From: Oscillospiraceae bacterium
GTDB lineage: Bacteria > Bacillota > Clostridia > Oscillospirales > Ruminococcaceae
Length of the DNA stretch: 64,000 bases
Reading direction: 5' to 3'
Assembly: GCA_017847835.1 (NCBI GenBank)
Contig: JAGASH010000002.1
Span: 1-64,000 of the forward strand
This document shows positions 33,658 to 41,953 of this stretch, in pieces (the stretch's first letter is position 1; every line of letters begins with the position of its first letter). Below the pieces are notes generated by a model that saw only the letters and a program-made list of their open reading frames with translations, ran no database searches and was not told the DNA's origin. A program made the position numbers and the translations under genes.

Positions 33658-35496
33658 TTACACCAATTTTTCTTTCATACTCTCGATATCCAGACCGTAC
33701 ATTTCGAGCTGCTCAGCTTGTGACGCTGCGGGCACAAACTCTCCCGAAACCCCGACAGCTTCCGCTTTTCCGCGATAACCGCGTTTTAAAAGCTCCGCGA
33801 AAAATCCCTCGGAAATTCCGCCACGAAGCGAGCTTTCCTCGAAGAACACTATTTTTTCATAGCCGAGAGCAATCTCGTAAACGCTCTCGGGAAGCGGGTT
33901 TATGACAACCAGCCGCACAAAATCCACGCCTGTGTCAGTAGCCGCTTTGATAAGATTTGCAGAGATTTTTCCATAGGTTATTCCGAGCGTTGACGAGCGT
34001 TTTCCCGAGTAAAAGAAATCTCTCGCGGGCGCGATTTTTACACCGCTTATGCTGAGTTCAGCGCCCTTGGGATAACGCACCGCGGCAATTCCCTCGGTAT
34101 CGTAAATCGCGCGCATAAGACATCTGCGAAGCTCCTCAAATGTTGCGGGAGCGAAAATCGTGGTGTTTGGAATTGCCCGCAGCATCGGCACGTCAAAAAT
34201 TCCCTGATGCGTTTCGCCGTCCTCGCCGACAAAACCCGCACGGTCTATACACAAAGTGATGTGCGTGTTCTCGATTGCACAATCGTGCAAAATCTGGTCA
34301 AAACCGCGCTGCAAAAACGTCGAATATACCGCGAAAACAGGCAGCATTCCTCCTGTCGAAAGTCCCGCGGCAAACGTTACGCAGTGCTGCTCGGCAATTC
34401 CCTCGTCGAAAAATCTCGCGGGACAGCTGTTCTTGAAATAATTCAGCCCGACCGCGTATTTCATCGCTGCGGTTATCGCGCAAATTCTGCGGTCCTTTTC
34501 ACCAAGCCTCGCGAGCTCTCGTCCGAAAACCTCCGAGAAGTTTTTTTCGGCGACAAGCGCTTTGTCCTCGACCGTCAAATCCTCGACAACTCCGCCTTTT
34601 CCCACGGAATGATACTTTCCGGGATTTTCCTCGGCGGGACGGAAACCCTTGCCCTTTGTCGTGAAAACGTGTACCACGCACGGTCTTTTCATCAGCTTTG
34701 CAACCGAAAGCGCCTCGATTAAGTCCTCTAAATTGTGCCCGTTGACGGGACCGATATAGGTGAAGCCGAAATTCTCGAAAAGGTTGCTCGAGTCGTAGAG
34801 CGCCTCTTTGACGAGCGTTTTTGCTGCGCCGATTGCTCTTTCAAGCGGTTTTCCGACCACTGGCACCGCAGAAAGCGCACTTTTCACGCGCTCTTTTGCG
34901 ACATAATATTTCCTCGTTGAGCGGATTTGCGCGAGATAACGTGCAAGCGCGCCCGTGCTTTTGCTGATTGACATCGCGTTGTCGTTGAGGACAAGCGTGA
35001 GGTTTGAAGCGGTTTTTCCCGCGTTGTTGAGCGCTTCGTAGGCGCAGCCTCCCGTGAAAGAGCCGTCGCCGACAACTGCCGCGACCGAGCCGTCTTCTCC
35101 CTTCAGGCGCATTGCCGCTGAAAGCCCGTAGGCAGCCGAAAGGGAAGTGCTCGAATGTCCCGAGATAAACGCGTCTGCGTCGCTTTCCGAGTGCCGTGTG
35201 AAACCCGAAAGCCCGTCCTTTTGACGAAGCGTTGAAAAGCGCGAATATCTTCCCGTGAGGAGCTTGTGCGCGTATGCCTGATGACCGACGTCCCAGACGA
35301 TTTTGTCGCCGCCGTTTACATCGTAAACGCAGTGAAGCGCAACGGCAAGCTCAACCGTGCCGAGATTTGACGCGAGATGACCGCCGTTTTTCATAACTGT
35401 CTGTAAAATACAGCCCCGCAGCTCTTTGCAAAGCGAGCGAAGCTGCGGAGTTGTCATATTAGAAATTATATCGTGATTTATGTTATCTGAAAGCAT
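33658..35496 (-). CDS. dxs: 1-deoxy-D-xylulose-5-phosphate synthase
   Basis: 612 residues, the thiamine-diphosphate enzyme that opens the MEP isoprenoid pathway. Motifs: HQAYAHKLLTGR, the TPP-binding VVGDGSFTGGCAYEALNNAG...LNDNAMSIS, the acidic GIAEQHCVTFAAGLS, and DRAGFVGEDGETHQGIFD. I start at the ATG at 35496, which has GGAGG 5 nt upstream; the in-frame GTG at 35550 overlaps the preceding gene's stop. With ispA it forms the isoprenoid part of this operon. Confidence 0.96.
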   Translation of the reverse strand: MLSDNINHDIISNMTTPQLRSLCKELRGCILQTVMKNGGHLASNLGTVELAVALHCVYDVNGGDKIVWDVGHQAYAHKLLTGRYSRFSTLRQKDGLSGFTRHSESDADAFISGHSSTSLSAAYGLSAAMRLKGEDGSVAAVVGDGSFTGGCAYEALNNAGKTASNLTLVLNDNAMSISKSTGALARYLAQIRSTRKYYVAKERVKSALSAVPVVGKPLERAIGAAKTLVKEALYDSSNLFENFGFTYIGPVNGHNLEDLIEALSVAKLMKRPCVVHVFTTKGKGFRPAEENPGKYHSVGKGGVVEDLTVEDKALVAEKNFSEVFGRELARLGEKDRRICAITAAMKYAVGLNYFKNSCPARFFDEGIAEQHCVTFAAGLSTGGMLPVFAVYSTFLQRGFDQILHDCAIENTHITLCIDRAGFVGEDGETHQGIFDVPMLRAIPNTTIFAPATFEELRRCLMRAIYDTEGIAAVRYPKGAELSISGVKIAPARDFFYSGKRSSTLGITYGKISANLIKAATDTGVDFVRLVVINPLPESVYEIALGYEKIVFFEESSLRGGISEGFFAELLKRGYRGKAEAVGVSGEFVPAASQAEQLEMYGLDIESMKEKLV

Positions 35497-35546
35497 AGAT
35501 TCCTCCGTTGAAGCAGCGGTTTGTCGCGCTGCCACGGGTTTAATAC

Positions 35547-36041
35547 TCACGGTTTAGGGAACACCAGACCGATGATAATACCGAAAAGCGCTCCCGCAAG
35601 CACTTCAATCGGCGTGTGACCGAGAAATTCCTTCAAATCCTTCTGATTTGCAAGCTCGTTTATATCGGGGTCGTCGTCCTCGCCGCTTAATTTGGAGATT
35701 TCATCGTCAAGATTATCGATAATTTTTCGCATTTTGTTCAGTTCTTTTGCGTGCAGACCCGCGTTATAGCGGACGCTCAGCGCGTCGAAGATTACAATTC
35801 CCGCGATGAGCACCGAAAGAGCAAATTCGGGGCTTTCAACGCCGCAGTAACGAGCGAAATAAATCACAACCGCCGACACCAGCGATGAGTGTGACGAGGG
35901 CATTCCTCCCGCGCCCGTGATACGCTCGGGGTTAAATGTCTTGAATTTTATCGCATAGCCTATTGTTTTGATTATCTGCGCTGAAATAAATGCGATAATA
36001 CCGACCGTAATCGGCGGGTTAATCATAAAGATATTCGGCAT
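35547..36041 (-). CDS. divergent PAP2-family (DUF212) membrane protein
   Basis: About 164 residues with several hydrophobic segments. The core ITGAGGMPSSHSSLVSA (phosphatase-like PSSH) and FDALSVRYNAGLHAKELN, then the late LGHTPIEVLAGALFGI, are typical of DUF212, relatives of acid phosphatases. Substrate unknown; the place between ispA and dxs suggests lipid or isoprenyl phosphate, which is inference. The ATG at 36041 is 13 nt from GGAGG, so the exact start is uncertain. Confidence 0.85.
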   Translation of the reverse strand: MPNIFMINPPITVGIIAFISAQIIKTIGYAIKFKTFNPERITGAGGMPSSHSSLVSAVVIYFARYCGVESPEFALSVLIAGIVIFDALSVRYNAGLHAKELNKMRKIIDNLDDEISKLSGEDDDPDINELANQKDLKEFLGHTPIEVLAGALFGIIIGLVFPKP

Positions 36042-36175
36042 ATTTAAATAGAAACCTCCAAAATTATTTTCGGTCTGCCGATAAAGGCACACCTGCGTCG
36101 TCAACTTCATATCGACAGGCACAAAGCCTAGTCGATATGAAGTTTCCTAGCAATTGTACCTTTCTCGACAGCCCG

Positions 36176-37069
36176 TTAGAATTGTCTTTCCGTGAGCGAA
36201 AGCGCGAGTTCCCGCAGGAAATCCGCGTCCTCAAAGCACGAAAGCTGTTCAACTGCCTGATTTGTAAGCGAAAGCACCTGAGCCTTTGCCTTTTCAAGAC
36301 CGACTGCCGCAACATAAGTGCATTTTTGTTCCTTGCTGTCGCTGCCGACAGGCTTTCCGAGGAGCTTTTCATCGGCGGTGATGTCGAGGATATCGTCGGT
36401 TATCTGAAAAGCAAGTCCGAGCCGCCCGCCGAAACTTCCCGCAGCAAGCTGTTCGGCTGCACCCGCTCCCGCTGCTATGCACCCTGCACGACAGCAGAAT
36501 TCCAGCAGCGCGCTTGTTTTCATACGGTACATTTCAAGGATTATCGCCTCGGGAGCTTGTTTTCCCTCGATTTCAAGGTCGATAATCTGCCCGCCCGTCA
36601 TTCCGCGAAAACCCGAAAGCTCCGACAAAAGCTTGATTATTTTCAGCGACGCGTCGGGAGAAAGCTTGTTTTTAAGTCCCGCTTCGGCGATGATTTCATA
36701 CGGCATAATCGCGAGCGCGTCACCTGCAAGCACCGCCTCAGCCTCGCCGAAAGCCTTGTGACAGGACGGCTTTCCGCGGCGCAAATCGTCGTCGTCCATA
36801 CACGGCAAATCGTCGTGGATAAGCGAAAAAGTGTGCGTCATCTCAATCGCGCAAGCGACCGGCAGCGCCATTTCGGGAGTACCGCCGCACACTCTGCAAA
36901 ATTCCATAACCAGCGCGGGACGAAGTCTTTTTCCGCCCGCCGACAAGCTGTACCGCATTGCCGAAATCAGGTTCTTTTGCAGGCACTCGGTTTCGGGAAG
37001 GTACTTGTAGAGTGCTTTTTCGGTCATTTCCGCGTATTCCGCGAGCGTTTCCTTTACGTTTATTTTCAT
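36176..37069 (-). CDS. ispA: polyprenyl (farnesyl) diphosphate synthase
   Basis: 297 residues. The first Asp-rich motif is DDLPCMDDDDLRRGKPSCHKAFG and the second DDILD (QITDDILDIT), the KTSALLEF region lies between, and GGKRLRPALV is near the N-terminus. It condenses isopentenyl units to farnesyl or geranyl diphosphate. Start and xseB stop overlap by one base (TGATG), indicating coupled translation. Confidence 0.95.
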   Translation of the reverse strand: MKINVKETLAEYAEMTEKALYKYLPETECLQKNLISAMRYSLSAGGKRLRPALVMEFCRVCGGTPEMALPVACAIEMTHTFSLIHDDLPCMDDDDLRRGKPSCHKAFGEAEAVLAGDALAIMPYEIIAEAGLKNKLSPDASLKIIKLLSELSGFRGMTGGQIIDLEIEGKQAPEAIILEMYRMKTSALLEFCCRAGCIAAGAGAAEQLAAGSFGGRLGLAFQITDDILDITADEKLLGKPVGSDSKEQKCTYVAAVGLEKAKAQVLSLTNQAVEQLSCFEDADFLRELALSLTERQF

Positions 37070-37248
37070 CACTTCATTTCCGTTTGTTCAACGGCGAGCT
37101 TTGCGCTGTCAATGTATTCACGGCACTTTTTCACAAGCTCAGCCGCCTCGGAGTAAAGCTTTATGGACATTTCGAGCGGGATATCGCCGTTCATCTGCTC
37201 GGAAATCTCCGAAAGCCTTTTCATTCCTTTTTCAAAATCAAATTCCAT
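37069..37248 (-). CDS. xseB: exodeoxyribonuclease VII small subunit
   Basis: 59 residues, a helical hairpin: MEFDFEKGMKRLSEISEQMN at the start and LYSEAAELVKKCREYIDSAKL later, the XseB pattern (FEEAL..LE.IV..LE....LE.S...YE.G..L). It works with XseA. It follows xseA by 2 nt and overlaps ispA by 1 nt. Confidence 0.9.
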   Translation of the reverse strand: MEFDFEKGMKRLSEISEQMNGDIPLEMSIKLYSEAAELVKKCREYIDSAKLAVEQTEMK

Positions 37249-37250
37249 AG

Positions 37251-38453
37251 TTATTCCTTTATATCGGTGATTTCGGCGCTTGCAAAGCCGCTTCCGAGCC
37301 TGATTTCAACCCTGTCGCCCACATTCAGCTCCGTGCTTTTGCGAACGGCTTTCCCGTCCTTTTCGGTAACGGAATAGCCTCTTTTGAGCACTTCAAGCGG
37401 GCTGAGCGCGGAAATCACGCTGATTTGCCGTTCAAGCGCGCTTTCGCAAAGCAGGATTTTTCTGTGCACGCTTTGGCTTATATTTTCAAAGAGAGCCTCG
37501 GTCTGCCGCGATTTTTCCGCGATTTTGTTTCTCGGAGAAAGCGCGTTTATCAGCCGTGATTTTTGTTCAAGAGCCGCTTCGCAAAGCGAAATTCTCGACT
37601 TCGCGCGGTATTCGATACCGTTCAGCAAAACCTCAAAATTCCGCTTGACCTCCTGCAAATCGGGAGTTGCAAGCTCCGCGGCAGCAGAAGGCGTAGGTGC
37701 CCGCATATCGGCAGCAAGGTCGGCGATTGTGGTATCGGTTTCGTGACCGACAGCGCTGATTGTGGGGATTTTGCTCTTGAAAATTGCCCGCGCAACCGCT
37801 TCGTCGTTGAACGCGGAAAGGTCGTCCGACGAGCCTCCGCCGCGCCCGAAAATTATCGTATCCGCGCCGCTTTTCTCGGCAATCGAAAACGCTTGTACAA
37901 TCGAACTTGCTGCGTTCACTCCCTGAACCGTCGCAGGAATAACTGCAAGCTTAACGGTCGGACAGCGCCGCGAGGTTATATTTATAATGTCCTGAAGTGC
38001 CGCGCCGCCTTGCGAGGTTATCACGGCAATTTTCTTCGGGAACGCGGGAATTTCGCGCTTTTGCTTAAAAATACCCTCTTTATCCAGCCGTTTTACAAGC
38101 TCCAGAAGCTCCTTTGCCTGTTCACCGCTGCCCTCGCGCTCCATTGAAACAACGTTTATCTGATAAACTCCCGTCGGCTCGTACACCGTCAAAAAACCGC
38201 GGCAAACCACGCTTTCACCGCTTTCGGGTGAAAAATTCAGCTTGCCTGCGTTTTCCGACCACATCACCGCTTTCAGCTTCGCGTTTTCATCGCAGAGTGA
38301 AAAGTACAGGTGACCGGTTTTGTAGTGCCGGGTGAAATCGGATATTTCGCCTTTCACCGACAAATCCCGAAAACGCTTGTCGCTGCCGATTATCATAGAA
38401 ACGGCACGGTTGACCTGCGAAACGGTTACTGTCGGGATTTTTTTATTTTCCAT
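37251..38453 (-). CDS. xseA: exodeoxyribonuclease VII large subunit
   Basis: 400 residues. An N-terminal OB fold (VSQVNRAVSMII...VKGEISDFTRHYKTGHLYFSLCDENA), then the catalytic region with AVITSQGGAALQDIINI, IFGRGGGSSDDLSAFNDE and SAVGHETDTTIADLAADMRAPTPSAAAE. C-terminal coiled coils follow, ending in VLKRGYSV. It degrades single-stranded DNA to oligonucleotides. It starts near the end of nusB with short overlap. Confidence 0.96.
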   Translation of the reverse strand: MENKKIPTVTVSQVNRAVSMIIGSDKRFRDLSVKGEISDFTRHYKTGHLYFSLCDENAKLKAVMWSENAGKLNFSPESGESVVCRGFLTVYEPTGVYQINVVSMEREGSGEQAKELLELVKRLDKEGIFKQKREIPAFPKKIAVITSQGGAALQDIINITSRRCPTVKLAVIPATVQGVNAASSIVQAFSIAEKSGADTIIFGRGGGSSDDLSAFNDEAVARAIFKSKIPTISAVGHETDTTIADLAADMRAPTPSAAAELATPDLQEVKRNFEVLLNGIEYRAKSRISLCEAALEQKSRLINALSPRNKIAEKSRQTEALFENISQSVHRKILLCESALERQISVISALSPLEVLKRGYSVTEKDGKAVRKSTELNVGDRVEIRLGSGFASAEITDIKE

Positions 38454-38853
38454 CAAGTTCCCTCATATACGAGCTCAAAATCCCGTTTATGAATGAGCTG
38501 TCGGATTTCTGCGAGTATTTTTTCGCGAGCTCGACAGCCTCGTTTATAGCAACCGCATTCGGCACTCTCTCGCAGTATTTCATTTCATACACCGCGATTT
38601 TAAGTATCACGAGATTTACCTTTGCAATTCTCGAAGCAGCGCGGGTTTTCGAGAATTTCGCGATAACCTCCAGCAATTCCGCGTCGTGCTCCAGCACGCC
38701 GTTTACAATCTCGTTTGTTTCTTCGTTTTTCGCCATATCAAACGCTTCGGCATTCAGCTCGTCGATTTCGTCGAGAGTTGTCCCGAAAAGCAGCTGATAC
38801 AGTATCAGAAACGCGCCCTCACGGATTTCGTGCCGTTTAAGCTTTTCTTCCAT
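38443..38853 (-). CDS. nusB: transcription antitermination factor NusB
   Basis: 136 residues, all-helical. RHEIREGAFLILYQLLF at the start and NAVAINEAVELAKKYSQKSDSSFINGILSSYMRE at the end are classic NusB. It acts with NusE in rRNA antitermination. The ATG at 38853 has GGGGGA upstream. Unlike Bacillus, no folD follows. Confidence 0.95.
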   Translation of the reverse strand: MEEKLKRHEIREGAFLILYQLLFGTTLDEIDELNAEAFDMAKNEETNEIVNGVLEHDAELLEVIAKFSKTRAASRIAKVNLVILKIAVYEMKYCERVPNAVAINEAVELAKKYSQKSDSSFINGILSSYMRELDGK

Positions 38854-38866
38854 ATTGTCCCCCAAA

Positions 38867-39232
38867 TTATTCTTCTGCGGGAGCTTTGCTCTCGTCAGCA
38901 AAGCAAATTCCCGCGATATTTACGTCAACTTTTGTCACGGTAAAGCCCGTCATATTCTGGATTGCCGATTTTACGCTCTTCTGTACGTTTTCGGCAATAG
39001 ACGCGGCATTGCAGCCCTCGTCAACGAAAATGTTCAGTTTCAGCGCGGCGGTATCTCCTGAAAGACGCGTGTGTACGGGTGCGTTTTTCAGCGCGGCAAA
39101 ACTCGGTTTTGTCTTTGCGCTTTGTGCAAGCTTTACTCCCTCAATCTCGCACGCCGCAGTAGTCGCAATCTTTATAATAACGTCCTCTGATACTCTTATA
39201 CTGCCCGCAGGGTGTTTTTTGCTATTTTCCAT
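38867..39232 (-). CDS. Asp23/Gls24 family protein (YqhY-like)
   Basis: 121 residues: SIRVSEDVIIKIATTAACEIEGVKL opens the domain and LKLNIFVDEGCNAASIAENVQKSVKSAIQNMTGFTVTKVDVNIAGI is the conserved core. In Bacillus YqhY sits at the same place and influences acetyl-CoA carboxylase. It is the first gene of the eleven-gene operon, 13 nt before nusB, with GGAGG at the start. Confidence 0.93.
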   Translation of the reverse strand: MENSKKHPAGSIRVSEDVIIKIATTAACEIEGVKLAQSAKTKPSFAALKNAPVHTRLSGDTAALKLNIFVDEGCNAASIAENVQKSVKSAIQNMTGFTVTKVDVNIAGICFADESKAPAEE

Positions 39233-39274
39233 AATTTTCCTCCGGAATTGTACTATTATAAAAGCCTTATTTCT

Positions 39275-39303
39275 ATTATAACACATTTTTTTCTAATAAA
39301 CAA
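39275..39303 (-). promoter_or_regulatory. promoter of the yqhY-nusB...recN operon
   Basis: Minus strand TTGTTT (39303-39298), a 17-bp spacer, TATAAT (39280-39275), about 43 nt before the Asp23 start. No other clear promoter or terminator was seen down to recN. Confidence 0.75.
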
Positions 39304-39418
39304 GTATTTTTTGAAAGAAATATGTAACAGATTTTAAGAAAAATGAATAATATGCAACAAAGGCAGTGCTGCAATGTGCGGGAAAGCCTGAAACGGCGGA
39401 AAAGCGGGGGTGAACGGT

Positions 39419-39592
39419 ATGTTTCGGCGAAGAAGACCAAAACGGCGGAATTGCTCGAAAGCAGGGCTTTGTCTTGCTGCGGCGGCATTTCTGGGCGCTG
39501 TTATGTGCATTTCGTTCTTTTCGCTGAAGGTAATGCTGTTTGTAATCGCGGCTCTGCTAATCGTTCTGGGTATATTTCTTTTGAGGTGCTGA
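39419..39592 (+). CDS. 57-residue two-helix membrane peptide upstream of spoVM
   Basis: A basic N-terminus (MFRRRRPKRRNCSK) then two hydrophobic helices (about 15-33 and 38-55). GGGGGTGA lies 6 nt before the ATG at 39419. It ends 12 nt before spoVM, so the two are likely co-transcribed and sporulation-linked. I do not recognise the family; a role at the forespore membrane is only inferred from position. Confidence 0.65.
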   Translation: MFRRRRPKRRNCSKAGLCLAAAAFLGAVMCISFFSLKVMLFVIAALLIVLGIFLLRC

Positions 39593-39604
39593 GAGGAGCG
39601 AGCT

Positions 39605-39685
39605 ATGAAGGTTGTTGTGGTGAAAAGTCCGAAGATGTTTGCGGGTCTGCTGAGGCTGATGTTCGGTATCAGGGACAAACAGTAA
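39605..39685 (+). CDS. spoVM: stage V sporulation protein M (26-aa amphipathic peptide)
   Basis: 26 codons: MKVVVVKSPKMF AGLLRLMFGIRDKQ. It has the same length as Bacillus SpoVM and keeps its pattern: N-terminal MK, Lys7, Pro9-Lys10, Gly14, Arg17, Met19, Gly21. SpoVM is an amphipathic helix that recognises the curved forespore membrane, anchors SpoIVA and starts coat assembly. GAGGAG lies 6 nt upstream. It is easily missed because of its size. Confidence 0.88.
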   Translation: MKVVVVKSPKMFAGLLRLMFGIRDKQ

Positions 39686-39689
39686 CAAA

Positions 39690-39721
39690 AACGGGGCGTT
39701 TTTCAACGTCCCGCTTTGTTA
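39690..39721. terminator. bidirectional terminator, spoVM / ANTAR gene
   Basis: ACGGGGCGTT / AACGTCCCG stem (one G-U) with a T-run strongest on the minus strand. It overlaps the stop of the ANTAR gene. Confidence 0.75.
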
Positions 39722-40279
39722 TATCGCATAAGTTCTCAGAATATCCTCGGCAATTTCGCGCTGTGTTCGTCTTGTGTCCATTGCGAGCTTCTGGATATGC
39801 CTGTGAGCCTGTTCCTCGGTGAGATTGAGGTATTGAATAAGGCAGAATTTCGCGCGGTCAATCACCCGCACGTCGTCGAGCTGTTTTGAAAGCTCGGATT
39901 TCTCGCTTATAAGGCGGTTTATGTTTTCTTTTGCGATAACCGCCGTTCTTATTGTCTGCCGCAGAACGCTCTTCTGAAACGGCTTTTCAAGCACGAAAGC
40001 ACCCGTGAACCTGAGCCTTGCCTGAACGTCGCCCGCTATATCGGCACGCGCGAGAACAATAATCGGCGCGCTGCACTTTTTCGATAAATTCGCGACAAAA
40101 TCAAGTCCGAACTCGCTTCTGAGAGGCGTTGACACGATAATCGCGTCATAGTCGGAGAAATCCGTATTTGCCGCCTGTTCATCGGTGAAGCAGAGCGTCG
40201 CGCTGTCCGCGGTTTCGTCAAGAGCCGCGAGAATGTTGCTGCAAAGCTCTATGGTTTTTGCGTTGATGAAAATTTTCAT
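39719..40279 (-). CDS. ANTAR-domain regulator with degenerate receiver
   Basis: 186 residues. The C-terminal ANTAR RNA-binding domain is clear (KFCLIQYLNLTEEQAHRHIQKLAMDTRRTQREIAEDIL, about 140-180), joined by a coiled coil to a receiver-like N-terminus. The receiver lacks the phospho-acceptor: the strand that should end in Asp reads AIIVSTPLRSE, although Lys in EKPF is kept. ANTAR proteins prevent transcription termination at paired hairpins and often control nitrogen genes. It is the last gene of the glutamate synthase operon, 25 nt after the propeller gene. GGAGCGG lies before the ATG at 40279. Confidence 0.87.
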   Translation of the reverse strand: MKIFINAKTIELCSNILAALDETADSATLCFTDEQAANTDFSDYDAIIVSTPLRSEFGLDFVANLSKKCSAPIIVLARADIAGDVQARLRFTGAFVLEKPFQKSVLRQTIRTAVIAKENINRLISEKSELSKQLDDVRVIDRAKFCLIQYLNLTEEQAHRHIQKLAMDTRRTQREIAEDILRTYAI

Positions 40280-40304
40280 AAATCCGCTCCAAAAAATGTC
40301 TTGC

Positions 40305-41234
40305 TCAGATTGCCAGAGAATAGATATAATCCGCGCCGAAAAGCCGTCCGATAAGGTATTTGTTTGCCGCGCTTTCAAACAAAACGTTAATTTTCCCGTT
40401 TGCGAAAACAATTCCCTCGGACTGCGGGAACATCGGCTGTTTTTCAAGAAAATTCGCGCTGTCGAGATAAATCAGCGGGATTTCGCCGAATTGATCGATT
40501 TTCGCGCTTGAAATATCATAGCTCAGCAGCCGCGAGCCCGAAACCCTGTCCGAAAGCGACAAAAACGCTTTTCCCTCGGCAATTTCCATTCCCTGAACGC
40601 TTCCCGTTGTCGAAAAAGCGAACGAGGGCTCGGTTTTCAAGCCGAGCGGCTGATTTTTGTCAGTCGGAAACGCGAAAACAATCGCAGAATTGTCGTCGCC
40701 TGCGGGAGTTTTGATATGGTGGCTTTCGGCTGTCGGGTAGAACGCGCCGAAAGCGTATTCGCCGACATAAACGTACTTTTCATCGGCAAAGCAAAACGAC
40801 GCGCGGTTGTTCACGGGGATTTTCCCGACAAGCGCTGCCGAGCCGTTTAAAACATCGCTCAGACTGAACGCGTAAATGTTCTGCTCGCCCGAAATGTACA
40901 CGAAATCCCCGCTTTTGCAAATCCCGCCCGCGTGACTTTCAAAATCGCTTCCGTCCGCATTGTAAAGCGAAACGGAAGAATTTGTGTTCTCGCCGATTAG
41001 CTTGATTTGCGCCGTTTTGCCGAGATAACCGCTCACAAGAAAAACTCCGCTTTCGGGGAGAAATTCAAGTCCCTGCGGCACAAAACCGCTGTTCAAATCG
41101 GGTACTTGCACGACCTTTTCCGCGCGGGAAGCAAAATTTCCCGTCTGAATTGCCGGAATTACGACAATCACGGCGGTTATTATCAAAAGCACCGCCGCGA
41201 TTATCAGCAGAATTAGTTTTGTTCTTTTGCGCAT
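40305..41234 (-). CDS. membrane-anchored propeller-like protein of unknown function
   Basis: 309 residues: one N-terminal membrane helix (about 7-27, after KRTK), then an extracytoplasmic domain with repeated blade-like strands (GFVPQGLEFLPESGVFLVSGYL, GDFVYISGEQNIYAFSLSD, EKYVYVGEY, GSVQGMEIAEGKAFLSLSD). Overall like a quinoprotein/strictosidine-type propeller. No enzyme signature is seen. It starts inside the stop of the GXGXG gene (TGATG), so it is translated with the glutamate synthase operon. A sensor role for the ANTAR protein downstream is a guess. Confidence 0.7.
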   Translation of the reverse strand: MRKRTKLILLIIAAVLLIITAVIVVIPAIQTGNFASRAEKVVQVPDLNSGFVPQGLEFLPESGVFLVSGYLGKTAQIKLIGENTNSSVSLYNADGSDFESHAGGICKSGDFVYISGEQNIYAFSLSDVLNGSAALVGKIPVNNRASFCFADEKYVYVGEYAFGAFYPTAESHHIKTPAGDDNSAIVFAFPTDKNQPLGLKTEPSFAFSTTGSVQGMEIAEGKAFLSLSDRVSGSRLLSYDISSAKIDQFGEIPLIYLDSANFLEKQPMFPQSEGIVFANGKINVLFESAANKYLIGRLFGADYIYSLAI

Positions 41235-41953
41235 CAGTTGCTTACATAAAGCTGTTTATAGGGGTTTGCGGAGTTCGGTACAAGCTTCCAGAATTTCGAT
41301 TGCAGAAGCTCGTCTGTATTATTGCCGAAATGCTTTACAAATCTGTCGACATAACGGCGGATTTGCTCCTTTTCCTCGGCGGTTGCTTCGGAACAGCAAA
41401 CCTGTGCGGGAAGTCCCGCGGGCGCTTCTTCGCTTCTGATAAACATCTCTCCGCCGTGCATTCCCGTGCCGCAGAAGCTGCCTACGGGACAACCCTCAAC
41501 GCCTATTCCAAGCACAACGATAATACCGCCCGCCTGATATTCTCCGAGGAAATCGCCGACCTTGCCGCCGATTACGATAATCGGGTAGAGCTCCTTATAG
41601 CTCTTCATGTGGATACCCACGCGATAGCCCGCGTTGCCCTGAACGTAGATTTCACCGGAGCGCATAGCGTAGCCTGTGGTATCACCGCAGTTTCCGTGAA
41701 CGATAATCGCGCCGTCGTTCATCGTGTCGCCGATAGCGTCCTGAGCGTTTCCGTGAACGATAATCTTCGCACCGTTCAGATAAGCTCCGAGCGCGTTTCC
41801 GGGAGTGCCGGTGATTTTGATTTCCTTGCCGGACAATCCCGCAGCAATATAGCGCTGACCGAGAACGTTTGAAAGCTCGAATTTTTCGTCGGCGCTGTCC
41901 TTTATCATCTTGTTAAGCTCGTCGTAGCCGAGATTTTTCGCGTCAATCGTCAT
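41234..41953 (-). CDS. glutamate synthase GXGXG-domain protein (GltB C-terminal module)
   Basis: 239 residues of the right-handed beta-helix that forms the third module of GltB: repeated G-x-x-G units such as TGTPGNALGAYLNGAKIIVHGNAQDAIGDTMNDG and VHGNCGDTTGYAMRSGEIYVQGNAGYRVG. Free-standing versions occur in archaea and clostridia. It overlaps the oxidoreductase stop by 4 nt (ATGA). Confidence 0.92.
   Translation of the reverse strand: MTIDAKNLGYDELNKMIKDSADEKFELSNVLGQRYIAAGLSGKEIKITGTPGNALGAYLNGAKIIVHGNAQDAIGDTMNDGAIIVHGNCGDTTGYAMRSGEIYVQGNAGYRVGIHMKSYKELYPIIVIGGKVGDFLGEYQAGGIIVVLGIGVEGCPVGSFCGTGMHGGEMFIRSEEAPAGLPAQVCCSEATAEEKEQIRRYVDRFVKHFGNNTDELLQSKFWKLVPNSANPYKQLYVSN

Noticed and set aside
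36060..36175. Hairpin between ispA and the DUF212 gene (arms CATATCGAC near 36107 and TCGATATG near 36131) as operon terminator
   Set aside because: The stem lacks a T-run on the minus strand, and no promoter follows, so the operon probably continues; it may be an RNA processing site.
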